From Acidobacteriaceae bacterium (GTDB lineage: Bacteria; Acidobacteriota; Terriglobia; Terriglobales; Acidobacteriaceae), in assembly GCA_025350325.1 (NCBI GenBank), contig JANXYB010000046.1:1-64000 (forward strand): a DNA stretch of 64,000 bases. The letters run 5' to 3'. A program made the position numbers and the translations under genes. Below are positions 42,067 through 52,117 of the stretch, one piece after another (positions within the stretch are counted from its first letter, which is position 1; every line of letters begins with the position of its first letter). The notes under the pieces were generated by a model. That model was not told the origin of the DNA. It searched no databases and saw only the letters and a program-made list of their open reading frames with translations.

Positions 42067-44046
42067 CTACTGCGTCCAGATGGCGGCAAATCGGTCTTGG
42101 CCCGCCACGCTGTAGCCATTGACCAACTCCAACCTGTAGCCCTCCGCCACGAGCTGGTCGAAGGCCTCCTGATACTGCACCGAAGTCAGTCCATGGCGGG
42201 CCTGCCAGGCAGGCACCCCGGGGATCTGGCGAAAGATAGCAGCGTAGCGGTCCTGCGTACCGTCGCTGTAACCGCAGACCACCACCGGCTTGTATCCCTC
42301 GGCCACGAGCTCGTCGAAGCTTGCCTGGTACTGAGTTACAGTCAATCCATGGCGGGCCTGCCAAACGGGTGCAACTGCCGGCTTGCGCCAGATCGCTGCG
42401 TAAAGATCCTGAGCGCCATTAAAATAGCCGCTCACCCAGTCGAGCAAGTAGCCGTCGCTAACAAACTGGTCAAAGGCGGCCTGATACTGCGCGGAAGTAA
42501 GGCCGTGACGCGCGATCCAAGGATCAGTCGCGCCCTGCTGGAAAATGCAGGCGAAGCGGGGACCGTCGGGCGTGGCGTAGCCGTTCACGAGGATGGGGTG
42601 ATAGCCCTCAGCAGTGAGCTGATCGAAGGTGGCTTGATAATCGGCTGCGGTTAAGCCGTGGCGAGCCTGCCAAGCGGGCGATGAGGCAGTTTTAACCCAA
42701 AGCGCTGCGTACAGTGGGAAGTTCGTGCCGTACCCGCTGACGTCCATCAACTGCATTCCGTGGTTGCCGACATAGTCATTGAATGCCTCTTGATATTGCT
42801 CGGACGTGAGGCCGTGGCGAGCGACCCAGCCGCCAATAGGAATCTCCGGCGCGATGTTATCGAGATAGATATTGGTAACGAGGTCGCGGAAGAATTGGGA
42901 TGATACGCCGATGGGAGAATTAGCGAGCACGACCAGTTCCATGTCGCGGGGCAAGAAGTATGCGAGGCTCTGCTCCGTCTGTAATGAACCGGATTGCCAG
43001 AACCCATTCTTGTTGTAAAGGGTGCCGAGGCTCGTCGGTTCAATGAGATCGATGCCAAAGCCGTTATGGAGCATGGTCCGGGCGGCAGCAGACGACATGA
43101 TCGTGCCCTCGCGCCGGAAGCATCCCATCACATCCAGCAAATCGTTTACCGACATGTGCCAGCTTGTGCCCCCGGCGTCTGCAGTTAGATCGCCGGAGTT
43201 CCAGCCTACGCCGACGGGGAAAGCGTAGGCGAGCGCGTCGGGGTCGGGGTGCGTCAGCGTCGGGCCGGAGACACCCGCGGGCTGGAACAGATTTTGCGAG
43301 ACATAGTCAGCATAGGCATTGACGGTGGCGTAGTCCCAAAAGAGGTCTTCAAATGGCGCTTGGAACGTGGTGTTTGCGGGGATAACGCCGTTCATGACCG
43401 GGAGCAGGATTCTGCACAGGCTGAAGTTCATGTTCTGGTAGGAATAGGCGCCTAGGTTGGCGTTGGTGACTCCGGCTGCGACCTGCGTCTTCATTATGTT
43501 GTAGAACGTGTCGGACCCTGCGACGCGGAAGCCCGACCTGTGTGTCATCAGCTGGGCGAATGTGATCTTGTCGATGTTCGAGCCCTTTTCCCAGTATGTG
43601 GGCAGGTAGTCTTTGATCGGCGTCGTTGCCGGCAGGTTATGCGCGGCAAGCGTGCGCGTCATGGCGATGGCGGTGATCAACTTGCTGCAACTCGCGATGT
43701 GCATGCGGACATTCTGTGCCCAGGACTCCGGTCCATCGGACGGCTCCTTGGCCCAGCCGCCCTGGGCGGAGGCGATGGGCTGGCCCCGGTGACGGAGCTG
43801 CATCACGTATCCGGCGGTGTTGTTGGCGAGTGCAGCATTCAGAGCGGCGACGAAGCCGTCTGTATTGAAGGAGAGGGTGACACCGGCCGGCACTATGCGC
43901 GTGGCGAACTTTGTCGTACCCTCTTCCAGTCCTCGTGAACTGACAACGGACTGTGTGTGAAGCGGCTGCATGACATGGGCGAGGGCGGCAGCATGGTCGA
44001 TGACAAAGCCGCTCGGCAAGGTGGTGCGTTGGGCTTCTTGGTACAT
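42067..44046 (-). CDS. Class-C beta-lactamase-fold serine hydrolase with five C-terminal BTRD1-type repeats
   Basis: SCSK (SxxK) and YQN motifs; five about 51-aa repeats xWxARHGLTxxQYQxxFDxLVxEGYxxxxVxGYxxxxxxRFAAIW. Confidence 0.85.
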   Translation of the reverse strand: MYQEAQRTTLPSGFVIDHAAALAHVMQPLHTQSVVSSRGLEEGTTKFATRIVPAGVTLSFNTDGFVAALNAALANNTAGYVMQLRHRGQPIASAQGGWAKEPSDGPESWAQNVRMHIASCSKLITAIAMTRTLAAHNLPATTPIKDYLPTYWEKGSNIDKITFAQLMTHRSGFRVAGSDTFYNIMKTQVAAGVTNANLGAYSYQNMNFSLCRILLPVMNGVIPANTTFQAPFEDLFWDYATVNAYADYVSQNLFQPAGVSGPTLTHPDPDALAYAFPVGVGWNSGDLTADAGGTSWHMSVNDLLDVMGCFRREGTIMSSAAARTMLHNGFGIDLIEPTSLGTLYNKNGFWQSGSLQTEQSLAYFLPRDMELVVLANSPIGVSSQFFRDLVTNIYLDNIAPEIPIGGWVARHGLTSEQYQEAFNDYVGNHGMQLMDVSGYGTNFPLYAALWVKTASSPAWQARHGLTAADYQATFDQLTAEGYHPILVNGYATPDGPRFACIFQQGATDPWIARHGLTSAQYQAAFDQFVSDGYLLDWVSGYFNGAQDLYAAIWRKPAVAPVWQARHGLTVTQYQASFDELVAEGYKPVVVCGYSDGTQDRYAAIFRQIPGVPAWQARHGLTSVQYQEAFDQLVAEGYRLELVNGYSVAGQDRFAAIWTQ

Positions 44047-44610
44047 AGGATCCTCCAGTTTGTTGTGAACATGGGTGAGTTAATTACTTGATTCGAGTAA
44101 AGACACTTTCCAAAATTGACCCGCTCACTAACGAAGGCTAAGATGGACGTGAGGAAAGCGTTGCAAAATACGGATCAATGCCAATCAACGTGAAACGAAC
44201 ACAGGCTCGCTCAGCAAGCTTGAAGTGCGCCGAGCCTGTGAACAGCTGAAGCGGCGGCTTGCTTAGTAGTGTGCGAGCGGCAGATTACGTTTCATTGCTT
44301 TAGGTTTCTTCGCTAGAGGTTTGAGAACCGCAAGCCAAAAAGCGACAAATGATCCGTCGCTCCGGACGTCCGGTCAGCGAAGAAATGGGTAGCTATTTAT
44401 TAGGCTTCGCGAGCTATGGAATGTAATAAAAAACATCCGCGGAGTTCCAATTAACGGTTTTGCGCCTTCACCATCTACCGACATATTTCGTCCCCAACTC
44501 AGGTACCGCGCTTTACGCTGCGGAAACCGTATCTAAACCGCGGTCATTGCAATGGGGTTACTCGCAAGCTAAGTAAGAAAACGAGTTTAATGTTCGCTTT
44601 CCCTGCAAGT

Positions 44611-44645
44611 GGAACGCTGGTTGCAACACTAGCGACCAGTGTTCC
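44611..44645. promoter_or_regulatory. Imperfect 14-bp palindrome upstream of TonB receptor
   Basis: GGAACGCTGGTTGC-aacacta-GCGACCAGTGTTCC, 12/14 paired, 80 nt before the probable start at 44725. Confidence 0.4.
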
Positions 44646-44724
44646 AAAAGAATGCATTTTGTGTTCGATCACTTTGACAGGCCGACAGTGGCCTTGTGAC
44701 ATAGGATCTGCTAAGAGGGTAAAT

Positions 44725-47700
44725 ATGTATCGGCTTACGAAATTTTCGACGGTTGTGCTCGTGACTCTGTTGCTTGTTCCAGGATTTTTGGCACAAGCCC
44801 AAACCAGTAAAGGTACCCTCACGGGCGTCATTCGCGACGCTTCCGGCGCCGTGATTGCGAATGCTGATGTTACAGTCACGAACGAGCAAACCACTGAGAC
44901 GCGGCAAACCAAGTCGAATTCACAAGGTGAATATCGCGTCGACGCCATCAGTGCGGGATCTTATTCAGTCCGCGCAGAGGCTCCGGGATTTCAAGCGATC
45001 AACATTAAAAATTTGAAGGTGAATCCCTCAGTGATCACCTCCTACGATGCGATTCTGCCGGTAGGAGCAGCCGCCACCACGGTTGAGGTGCAAGCGAACA
45101 CCAACGCGATCAATACGGATAACGGGCAGCTCTCAGCGACATTGGGAAGTGCCGAATTGGCCAATCTTCCCATTTTTACGCTGAATCCAATCGAATTAGT
45201 CGCCACCCTTCCCGGTGTGCAAATTGTCAACACGCAATTAGGTCTGGGTGGAGTAGGTGGCAACTACGAACAGATTGAAGTCAATGGCGCTCGTCCCCGC
45301 TCAAACAACTTTATGATGGACGGACAGGACATCAACGATGTAGGCATCGGCGGTCAGGCGTTCCAACCGCAGGTTCCTGACATGTTCCAGTCCGAGACGG
45401 CCCTCACCAATTCCGCGTCTGCAGAATTTGGACGATCCGGCGGCGCCGTGGTGAATCTCGTCACGAAGAGCGGAACCAACAAATTTCATGGCTCTTTGTT
45501 TGAGCTTTACCAAGGGTCGGGACTCAATGCGCTGGACGGCCAGACCCGACGCGGAACGGTGCATGGGCCGCCGCCTGCAGGCTATACTCCGCCCATCAAG
45601 GCGCGGTTCGATCAGCACAATTATGGATTCACTGTAGGCGGACCGATTTGGAAAAATAAGCTGTTTGCGTTTGGCGGGTCGCAGTGGTCGCGATTCTATG
45701 GCAAGTCGCAGTCAAGCCCGATTGAGTTGCCGGACTCTGCCGGTTACGCAACCCTTACCACGATCGGCGGACCGAACGTCGCACTGCTGCAGGGTTTGCT
45801 TAATAACGGCTCATACCTCACCCAGTACAGCAATGTCGGAGAAAGCGAAGTAATCAACGCAGGACCGCAGAACGGTTGCCCCGCCAGCGGATGCCTGATT
45901 ACGACTGCCAACTTTCAACGGCCACCGGTTTCGCAGCAACAACCGGACACACAATACTTGGTGCGGCTGGACTTCAATCCGAGTCAGCGCGATTCGTTCG
46001 CGGGCCGCTTCCTGCATGACAATTCAAATTTCACCCCGGACCTAGGCTTGAATACATCCGGCCTGCCGGGATTTGACGGTCAAGTTGGGGGTCCCGCGGC
46101 ACTCAGTATCGGGACATGGACTCACGTATTTGCGCCGACACTTCTCAACGAACTCCGTGTCTCTTCGACGCGCATCAATTTCCTCTTCGCACCCACTCCT
46201 CAGACCGTGGCGAATCCGCTGTCAAAGAACTATAACCTCAGTTTTACCGACAACAACATACCGACCCTGGGTATTTCGCAGAACATCCCGCAGGGGCGCA
46301 AGGAGAATTTCTATCAGTTCCAGGACACCGTGTCCTGGACGATCGGCAAGCAGTCGTTGAAGATTGGCGCCGATGTTGGGCGCATCTTGGAGACCGACCT
46401 TGTGGCGCAGACTGCCCTCGGAGGTTTGACAATTACCAGCGGCAATGGCCTGAGCGCTCTGGGCAACTTCCTTAGTGATCACCTTGGGCCGTCGGGAACT
46501 GCGACCAAGACCTTTGGACCGACGCGGTTCGATCCGCACATCTGGAGATCTGGATACTTCGCCCAGGACGACATCAAGCTCACCCCGGAACTCGTCGTCA
46601 ACCTTGGTTTGCGATACGACTACTTGACGGATCCATCCAATTCGCTGCCATTCCCCGCAATCGACGTGCGCAACCCGTTCGCTCCGATTACGACGGTCTA
46701 TAAGATCCAGACGAGTACCAACAATTGGGGACCGCGCGCCGGATTTGCATACTCACCGCACCAATTGGGATGGCTTGCCGATAAGACCGTCATTCACGGT
46801 GGAATCGGCATTTTCTATGACACCGACTTCAGCAACATTCCAGTGAACTCGGCGCAAGCGGCTCCTAACGCGACGTCGACGACGCTCATCTCAACGCAGG
46901 GTTCTGGTCTTGGGGATGCGCTCAACCTGCTTGGCACCATCCAGCCTGGCCCGGTCAACCCGCGGTCTTCAGTACAGAGCGCGGACAAAAACCTGGTGAA
47001 TCCGCGCACGTATCAATGGAACTTTGGAATAGAGCGCTCCCTTCCTGCGCAACTCAAGCTCACCGTGAACTACGTTGGCGCTCGGGGAAGAAAGCTGTAT
47101 GCCAACCAGCAGTACAACTACTTCGACCCCAACACAGGGGAGCGGCTGGATCCAAGCCGTGGCGCCATCAACGCGCGTGCGAATTCAGCGGCCTCACAGT
47201 ATGACAGTGTGCAGACGGAAGTTTCGCGCCAGTTCTCCCACGGACTATTCTTTCGCGGGGTTTACACGTTCGGCAAAAACATGGATGACGGCTCAGAGGT
47301 GTTCTCCACCTTCGCTTCGCCAACATCGTATACAGCAAACCTTGCCCCCAATGGTCGAGCCCAGGAGTGGGCTCCGTCGGTCTTCAACTTCCCCCACTTC
47401 TTCTCGGTTACCTATGGTTGGACACCCCGCGGATTGCACGCCGATAACTCTGCGACTAACTTAATGCTGGGCGCACTTACCCGGCACTGGACGGTGTCTG
47501 GTGTTACGCAGCTTCAGTCCGGACCACCCAGCACTTTCAACCTTTCCGGCTTGGATACGAACGGCGACGGAAGCGCATTTAACGATCGCCCACTGCTTAC
47601 GAATAAGAAGGCGCCGATCGACTCGGCAGCAATTGACGCGATCTATTTCGGCGCAAGCACTCCGGGGACGTATTACGACCTGAACCAGATTAACTCCACT

Positions 47701-48036
47701 GGAACCGAAGTGATCGTTGACCCTTCCACACAACATTGGACGATTCCATTCGGTCCTGAGTTCCTGTCCAGGGAAAATGGACGCAACAGTTTCAAAAATC
47801 CCGGAACTACGGTCTGGAATCTTGCCGTTCAGAAGGAGATTCCCGTTTCGTGGGCGCATCTTGAGGGAACTGCATTTCAACTGCGCGCAGAGGCCACAGA
47901 TGTTGGTAATCACAACGATGTGAACCCTCTCAACAACGACCTACTGCAAGTCGGCACGACCAATTTTCTGAACGTGCCAAACGCCAGGGCCAGCACCGCA
48001 AGAAATCTGCGGTTCTGGGCGAAGTTCACGTTTTAA
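44725..48036 (+). CDS. Oar-like TonB-dependent receptor with N-terminal carboxypeptidase-regulatory-like domain
   Basis: MYRLTKFSTVVLVTLLLVPGFLAQAQTSKGTLTGVIRDASGAVIANADVTVTN; plug VNGARPRSNNFMMDGQDIND; C-terminal NLRFWAKFTF. The track ORF starts at 44590. Confidence 0.92.
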   Translation: MYRLTKFSTVVLVTLLLVPGFLAQAQTSKGTLTGVIRDASGAVIANADVTVTNEQTTETRQTKSNSQGEYRVDAISAGSYSVRAEAPGFQAINIKNLKVNPSVITSYDAILPVGAAATTVEVQANTNAINTDNGQLSATLGSAELANLPIFTLNPIELVATLPGVQIVNTQLGLGGVGGNYEQIEVNGARPRSNNFMMDGQDINDVGIGGQAFQPQVPDMFQSETALTNSASAEFGRSGGAVVNLVTKSGTNKFHGSLFELYQGSGLNALDGQTRRGTVHGPPPAGYTPPIKARFDQHNYGFTVGGPIWKNKLFAFGGSQWSRFYGKSQSSPIELPDSAGYATLTTIGGPNVALLQGLLNNGSYLTQYSNVGESEVINAGPQNGCPASGCLITTANFQRPPVSQQQPDTQYLVRLDFNPSQRDSFAGRFLHDNSNFTPDLGLNTSGLPGFDGQVGGPAALSIGTWTHVFAPTLLNELRVSSTRINFLFAPTPQTVANPLSKNYNLSFTDNNIPTLGISQNIPQGRKENFYQFQDTVSWTIGKQSLKIGADVGRILETDLVAQTALGGLTITSGNGLSALGNFLSDHLGPSGTATKTFGPTRFDPHIWRSGYFAQDDIKLTPELVVNLGLRYDYLTDPSNSLPFPAIDVRNPFAPITTVYKIQTSTNNWGPRAGFAYSPHQLGWLADKTVIHGGIGIFYDTDFSNIPVNSAQAAPNATSTTLISTQGSGLGDALNLLGTIQPGPVNPRSSVQSADKNLVNPRTYQWNFGIERSLPAQLKLTVNYVGARGRKLYANQQYNYFDPNTGERLDPSRGAINARANSAASQYDSVQTEVSRQFSHGLFFRGVYTFGKNMDDGSEVFSTFASPTSYTANLAPNGRAQEWAPSVFNFPHFFSVTYGWTPRGLHADNSATNLMLGALTRHWTVSGVTQLQSGPPSTFNLSGLDTNGDGSAFNDRPLLTNKKAPIDSAAIDAIYFGASTPGTYYDLNQINSTGTEVIVDPSTQHWTIPFGPEFLSRENGRNSFKNPGTTVWNLAVQKEIPVSWAHLEGTAFQLRAEATDVGNHNDVNPLNNDLLQVGTTNFLNVPNARASTARNLRFWAKFTF

Positions 48037-48221
48037 TTTCCGACAGGCAACTGATCGCTCCGTGGTGGAGCGCCGCTCGTAGGCAGATCGAATGGACAAC
48101 CTATTGCACCATCACAAATAGGGACTATGCAGCGACACTTCAGTCGTGTGCCGGGTTAAGAGCCGGGTTGGCGCTCGTGCGTAACCTGTTCGGGTCTATA
48201 CTGCTTCGTGGAGAATCCTTC

Positions 48222-49337
48222 ATGCGCCTTGTTCTCGCTGTAATCGTAGCGGCTGTCACTACGTACGCACCGCTCGCCATAGCTCAAACAGATGGTCAAT
48301 ACAAAGTGCTCGAGACCGCACGGGTTGGCGGGGAGGGTGGCTGGGACTATATCTACGCGGACACGGACGGCCGTCGGCTCTACATTCCTCGCGGGGCCAC
48401 GCATGCAGTGCCAGCTACCGATAGTGCGGCTGAGGTGGCAGCCGTGCCTGGACGCCTGACGATTTTCGACCTCGACACGCTCAAGCCTATCGGCGAGATA
48501 TCCGGCGTCAGCGGCAATGGCACTGCGGTCGACCCAAAGATGGGCCACGGCTTCACCAGCGACCACCCTAAGGTTTCGATGTTCGACACCAAGACTAAGA
48601 CGTTGATCAAGAGCATCGATGTGGGCGCGGCACGGCCAGATGGTATTTACTTCGACCCGTTTAACGAGCGTGTTTACGTGTTCAGCCATCCGACCAAGGA
48701 CGCAACTGTCATCGACGCCAAGGACGGCACGGTGCTTGGCACCATCGATCTGGGCGGCACGCCGGAGCAGGGCGTCGGCGACGGCAAGGGCATGATGTAC
48801 GTGGTCATGCAGGACGCGGTCGGCAGCGTGACCGCCGTTGACGCGAAGACGATGAAGGCGGTCGCGCATTACTCGTTCGTGGACAAAGGCGGTTGCAACG
48901 GCCTGGCGATCGATGTCAAAAATCAGATTCTGTTCGCGGCATGCCGGTCGGGCAGTGCGCCTGGACAGCAGCCGACGATGGTGATCATGAGCGCGAAAGA
49001 CGGCAAGATTCTCACCACTCTTCCGTTGGCCGGAGGATCGGACGGTGCAGTATTTAACCCTGCAACCATGGAAGCCTTCAGTACCAACGGCAACGGCACC
49101 ATGACGATCGTGAAGGAGAAAAGCCCGACCAGCTTTGAGGTAGAGCAGAACCTGCAGACCATGAACGGGGCGCGCACGGTCACGTTCGACAGCAAGACCG
49201 GTCACCTGTTCACCATGTCGCAGGAACGTGGACCGGTGCCGGCCGGAGTTGCCGCACCGTCTCCGGGCGGACGGCCCCCGCAGGGTCCGGCGATCTTGGG
49301 CTCGTTCACCATATTGATGATCGGCAAGGCGCAGTAG
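48222..49337 (+). CDS. YncE-like beta-propeller exported protein
   Basis: Signal MRLVLAVIVAAVTTYAPLAIAQ; repeated propeller strands (VSMFDTKTKTLIKSIDVGAARPDGIYFDPFNERVYVFSH). Confidence 0.85.
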   Translation: MRLVLAVIVAAVTTYAPLAIAQTDGQYKVLETARVGGEGGWDYIYADTDGRRLYIPRGATHAVPATDSAAEVAAVPGRLTIFDLDTLKPIGEISGVSGNGTAVDPKMGHGFTSDHPKVSMFDTKTKTLIKSIDVGAARPDGIYFDPFNERVYVFSHPTKDATVIDAKDGTVLGTIDLGGTPEQGVGDGKGMMYVVMQDAVGSVTAVDAKTMKAVAHYSFVDKGGCNGLAIDVKNQILFAACRSGSAPGQQPTMVIMSAKDGKILTTLPLAGGSDGAVFNPATMEAFSTNGNGTMTIVKEKSPTSFEVEQNLQTMNGARTVTFDSKTGHLFTMSQERGPVPAGVAAPSPGGRPPQGPAILGSFTILMIGKAQ

Positions 49338-49645
49338 GCGCTGTGGGCCTGGCGAAGTGGATTGCAGGTACCCCCACCCCTACTCTGGATGGAAGTCGTT
49401 TACGTGCTTAGGTTTACGGGTTGGCGGTTGCGCTAAAGTATTCACTCAATTAGAGTTGGCCGCAGAGTCTAGATTGCAAGGGGCTTACTGTTCAGACGTG
49501 GATTTTGAAGTTTCTATGTGGAGCGGCCTGAATTGATTGTCCTCCACGGCGGGATAATTTTGTGCAACGACAAGATCTGGCAGCATTGCTCAGCGTGGTC
49601 GGGGGATGGCTGTCGTTCTAAGGGGCTGATGAGAAAGGCCTGATA

Positions 49646-49930
49646 TCAGACGTGTCGGTGCTGAGCTATTGGCTTTACGCTTTTCCTAAAGGCAACCGCA
49701 GGTCTTTCGACTTTGGTCGCCATGCGACCTTCGCTCAAGATGACAATGCATTTTTTATGCGAATCTTCGTTCAAAATGATAGCGCATCTTGCCGGAGGCA
49801 ACTTTCGATTTCAGATGTGTCGGTGCTGAGCTATTGGCTTTACGCTTTTCTTAACGGCAACCGCAGGTCTTTCGACTTCTGTCGCCATGCGACCTTCGCT
49901 CAAGATGACAATGCATTTCTTAAACGAAGA
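49646..49930. repeat. Two-copy tandem direct repeat, period 165 bp
   Basis: TCAGA[C/T]GTGTCGGTGCTGAGCTATTGGCTTTACGCTTTTC... at 49646 and 49811; both carry CGCCATGCGACCTTCGCTCAAGATGACAATGCATTT. Confidence 0.9.
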
Positions 49931-50088
49931 CCTGTTCGTGGGGACGCCGACGCTATGCGACCTTCGCTCAAGAGGACAGCGGTGAGATGAAGATTGGAGG
50001 TCTCCCACCCTTGCCGCGATGAGGCTGCGTCAAGGATGGGGCACCCGGCTCGAGCGACTCGCGATGGGGCTGCGGAAGGATGGGGCAC

Positions 50089-50793
50089 CTAAAGGGTTGT
50101 GTTGTGGGGGAGCGGTAGGGAATCTGCGAGGCCCGTGACGACCAGTTCTTCGCGGAGGCGGTCGACGTCGGTGAACTCGATGGCCCGCATGCCGAGAGCG
50201 CGCGCGGCTTCGATGTTTTCATGCTTGTCGTCGATAAAGAGGGTTTCTTCGGGACGGGTGCCGAGCTCTTTGAGCACATGACGATAGATGGCAGGGTCGG
50301 GCTTAGCCATGTTGAGTTGATAGCTCCAAACGAGGACGTCGAAGCGGGCAAGGTAGTCGAATTCACGCTGAATGTTCTCAAAAACAGAGTCACCCATGTT
50401 GGAGAGGATGGCGGTGAGCAGGCCATGCTGCTTGAGCTGTTGTTGCCAGGCAACCATGGCGAGATTCTGTGTGGTCCACATCCGGGCGTCCCAAAGGTTG
50501 AGTTCCCGGACGGCAGGGTCGTCGAGATCGAGGCCCGCTTCGCGGATCAGCTTTTGCCAGAAGGTAATGCCGGTGAGCTTTCCTTGGTCGTAAGCGTGAC
50601 GGTCAGCCCAGTAGAGGGTCTCGAAGCGCTCGAGAGGCAGGCCGGTGATGCGGAGCAGTGCGTTATGTGCCTCGGGATCCTGCGGACCCGTCAAAACCAT
50701 TCCATAGTCAAAAACCACTGCGCGCAGAGCCAATTTTCCTCCCGTTGAAAGCGCCGTGTATGGTTTTGAAAGACGCCCTACTCTATTGTGCAT
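50089..50793 (-). CDS. HAD-superfamily hydrolase
   Basis: AVVFDYGMVLTGP motif I; ILSNMGDS; AKPDPAIYRHVLKELGTRPEETLFIDDKHENIEAA. Start trimmed to ATG at 50793. Confidence 0.85.
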   Translation of the reverse strand: MHNRVGRLSKPYTALSTGGKLALRAVVFDYGMVLTGPQDPEAHNALLRITGLPLERFETLYWADRHAYDQGKLTGITFWQKLIREAGLDLDDPAVRELNLWDARMWTTQNLAMVAWQQQLKQHGLLTAILSNMGDSVFENIQREFDYLARFDVLVWSYQLNMAKPDPAIYRHVLKELGTRPEETLFIDDKHENIEAARALGMRAIEFTDVDRLREELVVTGLADSLPLPHNTTL

Positions 50794-50861
50794 GACGAGT
50801 GTGCAGAACGGAGTTGGAAGGCGGCTCTGGCTCGGGCAGGCGGGTTGCTGAAGGACGACAG

Positions 50862-52043
50862 ATGAGTTTCGCTGAGAGAACGCAATGGAACACCGAAGAG
50901 AGCGACCTTGCGCGGGCGCATCGCGTGCGAGCAGCGGCGGGGCTGCCGATCGCGGATTTGACGGCTTCGAATCCGACTCGGTGCGGGTTTGGATATGCGC
51001 CGGACGTGCTGGATGTGCTGAAGGCGGCGGAGGCGCTCGATTACGATCCGCAGCCAAAAGGATTGTTGCGCGCGCGAGAGGCGGTCTGCAAATACTATGC
51101 CGATCATGGCGTCGCGGTCGAGCCCGATCAGGTTGTGCTCACGACGAGCACCAGTGAGGCGTACAGCTTCTTGTTTCGCCTGCTGTGCGATGTGGATAGC
51201 GAGATTGTGGTTCCGGTGCCGGGCTATCCGCTGTTTGATTTTTTAGCAGGGCTGAGCGATGTGCGGCTGAAGACAGCACCGCTGGTGTACGACTTCGGCT
51301 GGCAGATCGATCCCCAGGGCTTTCGCCTTGCGATCACGGAGCGGACGCGAGCAATTGTTTTAGTACACCCGAACAATCCGACAGGGCACTATACGAAAGA
51401 GTGGGAGGCTGCGGAACTGGGCCGCATCTGTCGAGAGCGCGGAATCGCGCTGGTTGTCGACGAGGTTTTCCTGGATTACGCATTCGGAGCGGCCGAGGGA
51501 ACTTTCGCCGCGGGCCTGGAAGGCGTCGCAGTTTACGTGGTGAGCGGGTTGAGCAAGATTGCCGGGCTTCCGCAAATGAAGGCGGCATGGATTGTGGCTA
51601 CCGGGCCGCAAAAGCATGAAGCGCTGGCGCGGCTTGAGGTGGTTGCAGACACGTTTCTCTCGATGAATGCGCCGGTGCAGGCAGCGATGCCGGCTTGGCT
51701 TGCGGGCCGCGGCGGGATTCAAAGGCAGATACGGGACCGGGTACGGGGCAACCTGACAGAGCTTGACCGCCAACTCCACGGACAAGGAGCGACGGTGCGG
51801 TTGGAGGTTGAAGGCGGGTGGTACGCGGTGCTGCGGATTCCTGCGCTGCAGCGAGATGAGTTGACCGTGCTGGAGTTGCTGAAGCAGGGAGTTTGGGCGC
51901 ACCCGGGGTATTTTTTCGGCATGAGCGAGGAGGGTTGGCTGGTGGTCAGTTTGCTCAGCAGGCCTGACGAGTTCAGCAAGGGAACTGAGGTGCTTGCTGC
52001 TTATTTAAGAACGCAGGAGAGTGGTAATAATCGGCGGTCTTAG
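50862..52043 (+). CDS. PLP-dependent class I/II aminotransferase
   Basis: MSFAERTQWNTEESDLARAHRVRAAAGLPIADLTASNPTRCGF; HPNNPTGHY; VVSGLSKIAGLPQMKAAW. Confidence 0.88.
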   Translation: MSFAERTQWNTEESDLARAHRVRAAAGLPIADLTASNPTRCGFGYAPDVLDVLKAAEALDYDPQPKGLLRAREAVCKYYADHGVAVEPDQVVLTTSTSEAYSFLFRLLCDVDSEIVVPVPGYPLFDFLAGLSDVRLKTAPLVYDFGWQIDPQGFRLAITERTRAIVLVHPNNPTGHYTKEWEAAELGRICRERGIALVVDEVFLDYAFGAAEGTFAAGLEGVAVYVVSGLSKIAGLPQMKAAWIVATGPQKHEALARLEVVADTFLSMNAPVQAAMPAWLAGRGGIQRQIRDRVRGNLTELDRQLHGQGATVRLEVEGGWYAVLRIPALQRDELTVLELLKQGVWAHPGYFFGMSEEGWLVVSLLSRPDEFSKGTEVLAAYLRTQESGNNRRS

Positions 52044-52117
52044 ATGTAAGTGTTTGTTTAGCTATTGCCCCTATCTGCTTCAACTAAACGCATTAAATAT
52101 ACTGGATTATTTGAGGC

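Noticed and set aside
48156-49205. 349-aa minus ORF opposite the beta-propeller gene
   Set aside because: Antisense shadow; the plus frame has signal peptide and propeller repeats.
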